Shown here piece by piece: positions 1 to 6,216 of a DNA stretch of 9,504 nucleotides (positions are counted from its first letter, which is position 1; every line of letters starts with the position of its first letter). The notes beneath the pieces were generated by a model. It was not told the origin of the DNA. It was given only the letters and a program-made list of their open reading frames with translations, and made no database searches. The stretch is from Thermoplasmata archaeon (GTDB taxonomy: Archaea; Thermoplasmatota; B47-G6; B47-G6B; 47-G6): the NCBI GenBank assembly GCA_003663565.1, contig QMTT01000008.1, positions 1 through 9,504 of the forward strand, in the 5' to 3' direction. The translations under genes and the position numbers were made by a program.

Positions 1-383
1 AGAGCGAAGAGTGTTGACTTCACATAAACGAACTTCTTCCTCAGCCTTGGTTTCTGGGCTCTCTTTCCCCTCTTAAGCTTTCGCTTGTATGATTTCACGA
101 GGCCCTGCATCTGGTTTATTGCCAAATCAACATAGTGAGCAGCATAACTCCAATCTTTGAGGAACTTATCGCGCAATTGTTTTCTCTCAACCTTCGTGAA
201 TTTTTCAGCACTGAGGATTTCTTGGAGTGCTCTTCTTGCTATCCTATGATATTCTTCAATAAACTCCAGGATAACCTCATCAGCTTGGATTGGGATTGAG
301 TATGCTCTAATGATGGTCTCATTCTTTGAAGGGTTATCCAAAGGATTTTCGAGGGCTTCTTTTAGAGTATAATGCCTCTCCAT
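1..383 (-). CDS. tnpB: TnpB-like RNA-guided nuclease of an IS200/IS605 (OrfB) element, N-terminal part, cut by the window edge
   Basis: Reading the minus strand from the ATG at 383, about 127 codons stay open to the window edge. The protein begins MERHYTLKEALENPL and continues with a basic, helical region containing KSYKRKLKRGKRAQKPRLRKK and then FVYVKSTLF. This is the usual N-terminal layout of archaeal IS605 OrfB/TnpB proteins (helical start, then a Lys/Arg-rich stretch before the beta strands ahead of the RuvC domain). The catalytic RuvC residues and the zinc ribbon lie outside the window, so activity cannot be judged. TnpB proteins are guided by an RNA from the element's end and cut DNA. 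A TATA-like CATATATTT at 416-424 is well placed for this start. No tnpA is visible. No frameshift is seen in the visible part. Family assignment is by recognition of the pattern, not by alignment. Confidence 0.75.
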   Translation of the reverse strand, partial: MERHYTLKEALENPLDNPSKNETIIRAYSIPIQADEVILEFIEEYHRIARRALQEILSAEKFTKVERKQLRDKFLKDWSYAAHYVDLAINQMQGLVKSYKRKLKRGKRAQKPRLRKKFVYVKSTLFA

Positions 384-415
384 ACCATTCCAATATAGAG
401 TACACGCTCACCCTT

Positions 416-424
416 CATATATTT
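416..424 (-). promoter_or_regulatory. Probable TATA box of the left tnpB
   Basis: On the minus strand the sequence reads AAATATATG, centred about 37 bases before the tnpB ATG at 383. Archaeal transcription usually starts about 25 bases downstream of the box, which would give a leader of about 10 bases containing GGAATGGT next to the start. A second AT-rich site (TATATTG, near 391-397) is closer to the start and less well placed. Confidence 0.35.
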
Positions 425-463
425 CCATTATTCCCTACGAAATTATACAAAAGAAGAACAGTT

Positions 464-478
464 AGAAATGGCATTTCT
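464..478. repeat. 15-base palindrome upstream of tnpB (candidate IS605 end hairpin)
   Basis: AGAAATG and CATTTCT face each other around a single G, a perfect 7-bp inverted repeat. It lies 81 bases upstream of the left tnpB start. Subterminal hairpins of this kind are the recognition sites of the TnpA transposase at the ends of IS200/IS605 elements, so this could mark the left end of the element. No target tetranucleotide could be fixed, and a chance palindrome is possible. Confidence 0.3.
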
Positions 479-496
479 GCTTTAATTGAGAAATCG

Positions 497-504
497 TTAA
501 ATAT
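497..504 (+). promoter_or_regulatory. TATA box of the C/D box sRNA
   Basis: TTAAATAT on the plus strand, preceded by the purine-rich GAGAAATCG that could act as a BRE. Its centre lies 22 to 28 bases before the closing stem of the sRNA (523-528), the normal archaeal distance from TATA box to transcription start. The fit between box and RNA start supports an independently transcribed gene. Confidence 0.55.
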
Positions 505-522
505 TCTAAACGAGAAGATATG

Positions 523-596
523 AGTAAAGGATGATGAGCCAGCTATACCCTGAGCACTATGCGATGATGGAGAAACCGGGCCCTGACATTTTTACT
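523..596 (+). ncRNA. C/D box guide sRNA (2'-O-methylation guide)
   Basis: All elements of an archaeal C/D sRNA are present in order. C box ATGATGA is at 531-537, a 12-nt D' guide at 538-549, D' box CTGA at 550-553, C' box ATGATGG (one mismatch) at 564-570, a 12-nt D guide at 571-582, and D box CTGA at 583-586. Both guides have exactly the 12-nt spacing that archaeal C/D particles favour. The ends close into a stem, AGTAAA (523-528) with TTTACT (591-596), and a T5 run at 589-593 could end transcription. Such RNAs bind L7Ae, Nop5 and fibrillarin and direct 2'-O-methylation of the base paired five positions upstream of D or D'. That would be the partner of A545 for the D' guide and of G578 for the D guide. 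The gene meets the peptidase gene tail to tail. The exact ends are inferred. Confidence 0.85.
589..593 (+). terminator. T-run ending the C/D sRNA
   Basis: Five T residues follow the D box after three bases, within the 3' arm of the closing stem. Oligo-T tracts are the usual archaeal intrinsic terminator. Transcripts could also end further downstream and be trimmed back to the particle-protected core. Confidence 0.35.
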
Positions 597-1345
597 TATA
601 CACGTAAAATGAGCCCTAGGAGTAGGTCCCCGTATACAAGTGTTATTATGACTCCTATAAAGAGATATACCATAAATGGTATTCCTGGAGATACCCATAT
701 TTTATCCATCTCTGATTTCTCGAGTGCGCTCCAGATGTTATCTAACTCTTCTTCTGAAGGCAGTATTATCCTTATTTTCATCTCTATGCACTCAGTACTA
801 TTTCTTTTCTCAATTTTGTATAGTGGGATGTAATAATCCTTTTTCTCGATTGCTTGATCCTTATACATTTTTATCCCAAAGAAACTCCATGGGATCTCTA
901 GGTTACCTCTTATTATATTATAAATAAATATCGCAGGAAAATAGATGAGTGCTAGAATAGCGCTCGTGATCAATGCGTCAAGAATTGGGGGAACAACTTC
1001 TAGGGGATTAAGAGTATACTCAGGCCATCTAGGGATCATCACTGCTAGTACCATTATAGCTTTCGCATCAGCACCACCGATAATTCCAAGATAAAATGCA
1101 AGAAACGCTATGGCAAAACTCATGATAACATTTATGGTCATAAGCATGACCATATAGTGATCTCTTCTAAAGAAGAGTATCTCGAGTATTAATAATACAA
1201 GTGCAATAGGAGCGAAAACAGCCCATACTTTATTGGAAACTCTCCTTAACCTTACGTCCTGGTATGCAGCATATGCCAACATGAGCGAGGTCATAAAGGC
1301 TCTCAAGATATCTATAACTATAGTTCCGGAGAGATCCATGTCCAT
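596..1345 (-). CDS. flaK: Archaeal prepilin/preflagellin peptidase (aspartic protease family A24, FlaK/PibD type)
   Basis: A membrane aspartic protease that removes the short class III signal peptide from archaellins and pilins at the inner face of the membrane. With the start used here (249 aa) the two catalytic aspartates are D30 in QDVRLRRVSNK and D93 in GGADAKA, the archaeal form of the A24 GxGD motif. Hydrophobic segments lie near residues 6-27, 42-58, 65-88, 118-144 and 225-248. The C-terminal VSPGIPFMVYLF...YGDLL matches the tail of archaeal FlaK proteins, and a charged soluble stretch (about 160-220) precedes it. The open frame extends to an ATG at 1369, but the TATA box sits only about 10 bases before that ATG. 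GGTG at 1352-1355 lies six bases before the ATG at 1345, so 1345 (or the adjacent 1348) is the more likely start. No archaellum or pilin gene is in the window, so the substrate is unknown. Genes of this family often stand alone. Confidence 0.88.
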   Translation of the reverse strand: MDMDLSGTIVIDILRAFMTSLMLAYAAYQDVRLRRVSNKVWAVFAPIALVLLILEILFFRRDHYMVMLMTINVIMSFAIAFLAFYLGIIGGADAKAIMVLAVMIPRWPEYTLNPLEVVPPILDALITSAILALIYFPAIFIYNIIRGNLEIPWSFFGIKMYKDQAIEKKDYYIPLYKIEKRNSTECIEMKIRIILPSEEELDNIWSALEKSEMDKIWVSPGIPFMVYLFIGVIITLVYGDLLLGLILRV

Positions 1346-1378
1346 CATAAGCACCCATGTTTCCCTCATGAAAATTTT

Positions 1379-1388
1379 TATATAAATA
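1379..1388 (-). promoter_or_regulatory. TATA box of the preflagellin peptidase gene
   Basis: The minus strand reads TATTTATATAA just before the longest possible ATG (1369). A start of transcription about 26 bases downstream falls near 1357. That is inside the longest reading frame but a few bases ahead of the GGTG and ATG pair at 1345, and this is the main reason for preferring the shorter protein. Confidence 0.5.
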
Positions 1389-1442
1389 GAAACGTTAGTT
1401 GCATGATTCTAATGAGTCTTCACAATTTTTCTTATTATAATT

Positions 1443-1462
1443 TGCGATATGATTATCTCGCA
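1443..1462. repeat. Small inverted repeat between reductase and peptidase genes
   Basis: TGCGA (1443-1447) and TCGCA (1458-1462) form a 5-bp stem around a 10-base loop. It lies 43 bases beyond the reductase stop and 74 bases before the longest peptidase ATG. It could be a weak 3'-end hairpin or an operator. It is short enough to be chance. Confidence 0.2.
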
Positions 1463-1484
1463 TGAACTTGATCAATGTATAATT

Positions 1485-1489
1485 AAAAA
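1485..1489 (-). terminator. Possible T-run terminator of the reductase gene
   Basis: On the minus strand a T5 tract within a T-rich stretch follows the reductase stop codon (1505-1507) by about 15 bases. Archaeal termination needs only such tracts, without a hairpin. Confidence 0.35.
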
Positions 1490-1504
1490 TATGTCTAAAA
1501 GAGA

Positions 1505-4500
1505 CTAGATACAAGCAGACCAGCCGCATTCTGGGCATCTTACGCAACCTTCTTCATATATCAGCAACTTACTTCCACATACTGGGCATTTATCAAACTT
1601 TTTATCTTCATGGGAGTTTTCCATGCTCTCTAATGAGATTGGTACAAATGACACTCTATGCTTACTGTTTTTCACATTTTTTATCTCTTCAGGAGCTCTT
1701 TGTAGGCCTCTTATGTCTATTCCTAAAGACTTCATTATTTCTAGAGTCCTATTCTGGATCGTAATAGTATATCTCTTTTTGCGCTGTGTTGGTGTGATTA
1801 GAACTTGAACTCCCTTAGAACCGTCACGGTAAACAGTGATTCCTTTGCATCCAAGCTTATGTGCGAAGATGTATGCCTTTTCGACATCTTCAACTGAAAC
1901 CCATGAAGGCATGTTTATAGTTTTGCTCACTGCTGAACATATCCATCGCTGTATTTCAGCCTGTGCTCTGACATGATCCCACCATGGGATGTCATAAGCT
2001 ACTACAAAAACTTTTTGTAAGTCTTCTGGGATTTCATCAATTCCTTGAGCACTTCCCCCGTTTTCAGCTATTTTCTTCAATAATTCATCACTATAGAGGC
2101 CCAATGTCTTTAGAGTTCTTTCAAATTCCCTATCAACATAGAAGAATGCTCCTACAGTAACTCTCTTCTCATATACTAAGGCGAACTGTGGCTCTATTCC
2201 AGACGAGACATCTACGAGCATCGAAATAGAGCCCGTTGGTGCTATAGTTGTTACCTCAGCGTTTCTTATACCATACTTCTTTATTTTATCTACAAGTTCG
2301 TTCCATGGAAGAGTCCATAAGTTCCTTTCATAGTATCCGGCTATCGGCATTTCGCCCTTTACATAACCACTTTTGTGATATAATGGGAACACTCCTCGTT
2401 TCTTAGCCCTCTCAACGCTTTCATCCATTGCAAAAAATGTGAGGTGCTCTGCAACCTTTCTCATGAACTCGAAGCCCTCTTCACTGTTGTATGGCATTCT
2501 TAACGCATATAATGTGTCTGCAAGGCCCATAAGACCTAAACCAACTTTTCTAGAAGCTTTTGTGTTCTCCTCAATTTCCCTTAGTGGGAATTTATTGACA
2601 TCTATAATATTATCTAAGAATCGATAGGCGATTCTAATTACCTTGTGATATTCCTCCCAGTCAAAGTACGCTTTTCCATCTTCATTGAATTTCACAAACG
2701 CATAGAGATTTATGCTGCCTAGGTTGCAGCTCTCATATGGATATAGTGGTTCTTCACCACAATCATAAGAATAAATTCCGTTGGTCACCCATGTGAATGT
2801 CGGTGGTGCTCTTATATCAAAGACTTCTTCTTTTCCAACATATTTAATCGATTTAATCTCAACAAACCTCTTATCTTTCTGATAAAATCTCTTGTTCTTC
2901 AGCAAACCTTCTAGTTTTTTGCCCTTCTTACCTAACAACCCAATTTTTCCAAAAAACTTGAATGCATCTTCTCCGCTTATCAAAAGTCTGTAAGTATTGC
3001 CCGAAAAATACTCTCTCCCTTTAATTTTCTTTAATTCTGCTTCTTTCTCTTTAGTCAACACAGAAAATATCCCAAAAGAAAGCAACATAATTTGAACTTT
3101 TTCTAATAATTCTCTTGAAGTAGATGATAAAGAAATGGTCACTGTACCATTTGCGTCATAAACACTTCCATCTGCACTAAACAACCCTCTCAAAAATGCT
3201 GCCTGAACGTTTTTCTCAGCCCTAAGAATTGATTTGGGAACTAGCTTCTCTTTGCTCCTAGATACTTTGATTCCAAATATATTTCTAATTTGATCTGCAA
3301 ACTTCTTTCTGTGGACGTCAACTATATATTGCCCAGAATTTTCAACAAATGAATGTCCAGCAAACGTAGAAAGTTTTTGATTAAAATATTCCGCTAATTC
3401 AACTTCCTTTCCGACATGCAATCTAACATGATCACTAACGCTTAAGCTTCCATCACCGACCCAAAAGCCAAGAAATTCTGCAAATCCTTCATGCATCGAA
3501 TTTGCATTCCCATATCTTTCTGGGCATTCTAAAACAATCCTTATTCTTTCGCCTTCTCTCAACTCCTCTACTTTTTTCCATCCATTATCAGTCAAAAGTT
3601 TATGGTCCTTCGTTACTTTTAGCCTAAGACCATTCTTTAGCTCTATTTCATAAACATCCTTTATTCCATTATTGAAAACTTTCTCTATAGTTCTCCATCC
3701 TTCCAATGTCCAAACTTGGATTCCTTCTTTTAATTCTCTAGCTTCTAAAAGTCCTCTATCTGTAAGAACTAGTGTGTCACCAGTTACACATGGGTTCGTT
3801 GTGTTTATTTCACCTCGTGCGCTGAGCAGGATGTTATGTCTATTTATGTTGTCTTTAAAAAGTACCCCAGGATCTCCAGTACGCCATGCCATTTCGGCGA
3901 TCATTCTGAATAAATCCCTTGGTTTAACATATTTCCAAACTTTTCCGTTCCGCGGGTTTACAAGAGGATAATCTTCGTTTTTTTCTAGATATCTCCAGAA
4001 CTTCTCGTCTATCATAACACTTATGTTATGATTCGTGAGCACACCCTCACTAGACTTTGCGATTATAAACTTTTCGATATCGGGGTGCCAGATCTCTAAT
4101 ATGCCCATACAGGCTCCTCTACGACGTCCTCCCTGTTTTATTACTTCTGTTACAGCATCGATGAGCTTCATGAATGATATTGGACCCGAAGCGATGCCTC
4201 CCGTGGATGCTACTACGTCTCCCTCTGGTCTGAGCTTTGAATAGTTGATTCCTATACCCCCTCCCGACTTGAAGATTATTGCTGCATCATGTGCTGCTTT
4301 CATTATGCTCTCCATATCATCATCAATATCCAAAACGAAACATGCAGATAACTGCCCTAATCTTGCTCCTGCGTTGAATAAAGTAGGCGAGTTTGGCATG
4401 AACTTCTTTGATACCATTATTTCGTAGTATTCTCTCACATTGTTAGCATAATTCTCAAACTCTCCTTGAGAAAGCATTTTAAGGAACTCGCTCCATGAGA

Positions 4501-5182
4501 CTTTCATCTTTCCTTGAGAGTTCAGCTCGTCATACAAGCTTTTCATCCTTTCGAGGTGATATTTGTTCCATACGAACTCGAAACCACCCTCGTACTTTCC
4601 TAAACCAAGCTTGCCTTCATATTCCACAGGATCAAAGCTCTCAGTTGGATGTATCTTCTGCTTACCCTCTTTATCAAATATCTTTTCATCGTAAAGTATA
4701 TCTGGGATTACGACTAGGGCAGCAACCCTCTTAAAGAGGTCTTTTGGACCTTCTACAATACGACCATTTTCATCTTTCATGAGATATCTTGCAGCAAGAA
4801 GCCTTATTGCATTCAAAGAAAATGCTTTATCCACTTCATCTATACGATCTTTTCCGAGAATTTTCATTTTCTCTTTTCTTATCCTTTCTCGTTCTTTTCT
4901 ATACAATATGTATGCTTTTGCAACCTCGTAGAGATCGTTCTTCATAAGAGCAAGCTCTACTATGTCTTGAATTTCTTCTACATGCGGATATTCGCCTGAG
5001 TCACCGTACTTTTCGTTGAGTACTCTTACGACATATTTAACAACTTTCTCAAGTTTTCTCTTATCATATTGGCCTACTTCTATCATAGCAGCTTTGACAG
5101 CATTGTATATGCGCATTACATCAAAACTGGCTAGAGAGCCATCTCTCTTCACGACATACTTTATTCGAGGAACGATGCCCAT
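1505..5182 (-). CDS. nrdJ: Class II (adenosylcobalamin-dependent) ribonucleoside-diphosphate/triphosphate reductase with an in-frame intein
   Basis: It reduces ribonucleotides to deoxyribonucleotides by a thiyl radical made with coenzyme B12. The 1225-aa precursor contains a 343-aa intein (residues 465-807), leaving an 882-aa enzyme. An ATP-cone occupies residues about 7-96 (VVKRDG...FD...RI), the allosteric activity site. Redox cysteines are C281 (QLSACFVLD) and C819 (ESCNLGSIN), and the radical cysteine is C808. N463, C808 and E810 form the NxCxE motif, which the intein interrupts. The phosphate-binding PTGSIS is at 982-987. The C-terminal tail carries a zinc ribbon (C1199, C1202, C1216, C1219) with further cysteines C1213 and C1224, typical of class II enzymes, whose tail re-reduces the active site. 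The start has a strong GGAGG (5190-5194) seven bases upstream. It is preceded by a 232-base gap holding its promoter and a dyad. Confidence 0.95.
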   Translation of the reverse strand: MGIVPRIKYVVKRDGSLASFDVMRIYNAVKAAMIEVGQYDKRKLEKVVKYVVRVLNEKYGDSGEYPHVEEIQDIVELALMKNDLYEVAKAYILYRKERERIRKEKMKILGKDRIDEVDKAFSLNAIRLLAARYLMKDENGRIVEGPKDLFKRVAALVVIPDILYDEKIFDKEGKQKIHPTESFDPVEYEGKLGLGKYEGGFEFVWNKYHLERMKSLYDELNSQGKMKVSWSEFLKMLSQGEFENYANNVREYYEIMVSKKFMPNSPTLFNAGARLGQLSACFVLDIDDDMESIMKAAHDAAIIFKSGGGIGINYSKLRPEGDVVASTGGIASGPISFMKLIDAVTEVIKQGGRRRGACMGILEIWHPDIEKFIIAKSSEGVLTNHNISVMIDEKFWRYLEKNEDYPLVNPRNGKVWKYVKPRDLFRMIAEMAWRTGDPGVLFKDNINRHNILLSARGEINTTNPCVTGDTLVLTDRGLLEARELKEGIQVWTLEGWRTIEKVFNNGIKDVYEIELKNGLRLKVTKDHKLLTDNGWKKVEELREGERIRIVLECPERYGNANSMHEGFAEFLGFWVGDGSLSVSDHVRLHVGKEVELAEYFNQKLSTFAGHSFVENSGQYIVDVHRKKFADQIRNIFGIKVSRSKEKLVPKSILRAEKNVQAAFLRGLFSADGSVYDANGTVTISLSSTSRELLEKVQIMLLSFGIFSVLTKEKEAELKKIKGREYFSGNTYRLLISGEDAFKFFGKIGLLGKKGKKLEGLLKNKRFYQKDKRFVEIKSIKYVGKEEVFDIRAPPTFTWVTNGIYSYDCGEEPLYPYESCNLGSINLYAFVKFNEDGKAYFDWEEYHKVIRIAYRFLDNIIDVNKFPLREIEENTKASRKVGLGLMGLADTLYALRMPYNSEEGFEFMRKVAEHLTFFAMDESVERAKKRGVFPLYHKSGYVKGEMPIAGYYERNLWTLPWNELVDKIKKYGIRNAEVTTIAPTGSISMLVDVSSGIEPQFALVYEKRVTVGAFFYVDREFERTLKTLGLYSDELLKKIAENGGSAQGIDEIPEDLQKVFVVAYDIPWWDHVRAQAEIQRWICSAVSKTINMPSWVSVEDVEKAYIFAHKLGCKGITVYRDGSKGVQVLITPTQRKKRYTITIQNRTLEIMKSLGIDIRGLQRAPEEIKNVKNSKHRVSFVPISLESMENSHEDKKFDKCPVCGSKLLIYEEGCVRCPECGWSACI
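2762..3790 (-). mobile_element. Intein with LAGLIDADG homing endonuclease, inserted in the reductase active site
   Basis: Precursor residues 465-807 (343 aa) interrupt the reductase between NP and CGEEPL. The N-terminal splicing block starts CVTGDTLVLTDRG. Block B has TKDH (T524, H527). The two endonuclease motifs are FLGFWVGDG (570-578, D577) and FLRGLFSADG (663-672, D671), both with their acidic residue, so cutting activity may be retained. The C-terminal block reads VFDIRAPPTFTWVTNGI and then YSYD before the +1 Cys. Most inteins end in His-Asn; this one ends in Tyr-Asp, so C-terminal cleavage must differ from the standard cyclisation of Asn. The +1 residue is the catalytic thiyl cysteine of the host enzyme. 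Inteins at conserved active-site motifs of reductases are well known. The boundaries follow directly from where reductase homology stops and resumes. Confidence 0.93.
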
Positions 5183-5189
5183 CAGTATC

Positions 5190-5194
5190 CCTCC
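5190..5194 (-). promoter_or_regulatory. Ribosome binding site of the reductase gene
   Basis: GGAGG on the minus strand, seven bases before the ATG at 5182. It is a strong match to the archaeal 16S 3' end and fixes the start of the reductase. Confidence 0.6.
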
Positions 5195-5228
5195 AGCAAG
5201 CTATAGTCAAAAAATCTTTGGTTCTTTT

Positions 5229-5263
5229 GACTCTCTGGAATAGAAATTATAACCTAGAGAGTC
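5229..5263 (-). promoter_or_regulatory. Reductase TATA box inside an 8-bp inverted repeat (candidate operator)
   Basis: GACTCTCT and AGAGAGTC (plus-strand 5229-5236 and 5256-5263) are perfect inverted copies 19 bases apart. With one bulged base the arms extend by GG/CC. Between them, on the minus strand, lies TTATAATTT (5244-5252), a good TATA box whose predicted start of transcription near 5222 gives a leader of about 40 bases with the GGAGG site. A dimeric regulator bound to both arms would block TBP. Alternatively, if transcription starts further upstream, the same arms would form a leader hairpin. No regulator can be named. Confidence 0.45.
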
Positions 5264-5310
5264 CCCAGTAATCGAGGTGATGAAAACTAGTGTAAAATCC
5301 ATTAAATGTC

Positions 5311-5337
5311 TTTCTAACCGATGTTTCTAAATACATG
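5311..5337. repeat. Imperfect tandem repeat of 13-14 bases upstream of the reductase
   Basis: TTTCTAACCGATG (5311-5323) is followed directly by TTTCTAAATACATG (5324-5337). The two share TTTCTAA and a final ATG. They lie about 60 bases upstream of the reductase TATA box, where an activator could bind. Function is unknown, and an AT-rich chance repeat is possible. Confidence 0.25.
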
Positions 5338-5414
5338 TTTAAAGTTAGGCGCAAAACGGATATATTGGGTTAATAAGTTTTACATTGCAGCACCCTGTAT
5401 AAGTCCACTATATC

Positions 5415-5723
5415 CTATGGTTCAACTGCATCATTTAGGACTCTTTTTAGGATACCTTTGGCGTTCATGACATTTTCAATAATTACATCTGCAACCTGCT
5501 CAAGATCCATAGACTCGTAAGCTTCTCTCCATGCCTTGTATAAATAATTGAACACCTCTTTAAGGTCTTTAATCTCACACATGCGTGTTGCTACAAATGC
5601 TATTGCTTCGAGAAGTGATGTGTAAGCCTCGTAGAAGTCATTGTATTCTATAGCGTCTGCGACATTATCAATGCATACTAAAGCGTTTTCAAGGTCTTCT
5701 CTAACTTTTTCATCAATTGGCAT
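5415..5723 (-). CDS. Small acidic all-helical protein of unknown function
   Basis: I do not recognise this 102-aa protein. It starts MPIDEKVRED and is predicted by eye to be almost wholly helical and acidic, with amphipathic stretches such as AYTSLLEAIAFVATR and VFNYLYKAWREAYE. There is no signal peptide or membrane segment. Two cysteines (C17 in ALVCIDN and C49 in RMCEIK) do not form a known motif. The frame is open to an earlier ATG at 5756, but GAGGTGA ends five bases before the ATG at 5723, which is therefore the chosen start. It overlaps the end of the DUF123 gene by 11 bases, so the two are very likely co-translated and may act together. A four-helix or TPR-like bundle that binds a partner is a guess. 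No terminator is evident before the reductase promoter region. Confidence 0.7.
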   Translation of the reverse strand: MPIDEKVREDLENALVCIDNVADAIEYNDFYEAYTSLLEAIAFVATRMCEIKDLKEVFNYLYKAWREAYESMDLEQVADVIIENVMNAKGILKRVLNDAVEP

Positions 5724-6147
5724 AAGTCTCACCTCGTGAAAGACTTTTCCTAACAACAGTAGTTAAGGCTTCTTTTATAGCTGAAAGGCCTCTTTTAAGG
5801 TCATCGGAGTAAAACATATGTGAAGGAGCTCTACTGTCACTACATCCAAACCCCTTAAGAAATGATAAATTCCTTGAGAGACATCTTGCAAGATCTTCCT
5901 CTACAAAAAGAGGAACATATAAATATCCTATAGGATAAACATCACTTGCTGTTGTCACGTAATCAATATGCCAATGAGGTTTCTTTTTCCTAGCAAAGTG
6001 TCTCCTTATTCTGTGATTGACGCCTCTTTTTCCAGATCCTACATAGAAGTAGTATCCAGGAGTAAGTGTCACATACCCTAAGCTTCCAACATTTACTCTT
6101 CTTGACTTTGTAACTCTTAAAATAAGGATATATGTTCCTCTTTCCAT
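5713..6147 (-). CDS. DUF123 (GIY-YIG-like, endonuclease III-associated) domain protein
   Basis: This is a 144-aa protein whose first 113 residues match the DUF123 family, a GIY-YIG/URI-like fold that occurs alone or fused to endonuclease III and is thought to be a nuclease in DNA repair. Visible family motifs are GTYILIL (4-10), the GYYFYVGSG core (31-39), RIRRH (46-50), HWHIDY (58-63), GFGCSD (99-104) and SHMFY (109-113). The usual family ending is GFGCSDC..C.SH; here the cysteine after CSD is Ser (S105) and the next is Ala or Pro, so only C102 remains. Residues 114-144 form a basic, helical tail. Start: AGATGATCG lies just before the ATG, a partial match to the ribosome binding site. It is the first gene of a pair with the small helical protein, overlapping it by 11 bases. 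Activity is not established for this family member. Confidence 0.82.
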   Translation of the reverse strand: MERGTYILILRVTKSRRVNVGSLGYVTLTPGYYFYVGSGKRGVNHRIRRHFARKKKPHWHIDYVTTASDVYPIGYLYVPLFVEEDLARCLSRNLSFLKGFGCSDSRAPSHMFYSDDLKRGLSAIKEALTTVVRKSLSRGETYAN

Positions 6148-6176
6148 AAGCGATCATCTTCGGTAATTCAAACTAA

Positions 6177-6193
6177 CTTTAAATCTTTAAATT
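6177..6193 (-). promoter_or_regulatory. Probable TATA box(es) of the DUF123 pair
   Basis: On the minus strand ATTTAAAG occurs twice in a row. The boxes are centred about 34 and 42 bases before the DUF123 ATG (6147), so transcription would start a few to about 16 bases before the gene, normal for first genes of archaeal operons. Which copy is used cannot be told. Confidence 0.35.
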
Positions 6194-6216
6194 AACAGAT
6201 AAGCAATGGATTCCTA

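Noticed and set aside
531..833. Open frames on the plus strand opposite the peptidase (531-833, 676-927) and at 326-523
   Set aside because: Their translations show no family features. They lie opposite clear minus-strand genes or over the C/D sRNA and have no ribosome binding site worth noting.
5277..5283. Second C box-like GTGATGA on the plus strand upstream of the reductase
   Set aside because: No CTGA box follows at the 12-base guide distance or anywhere close, and there is no closing stem.
5183..5414. Cobalamin riboswitch ahead of the B12-dependent reductase
   Set aside because: No B12-box-like conserved sequence and no matching set of stems were seen. Only the TATA-flanking dyad is present.
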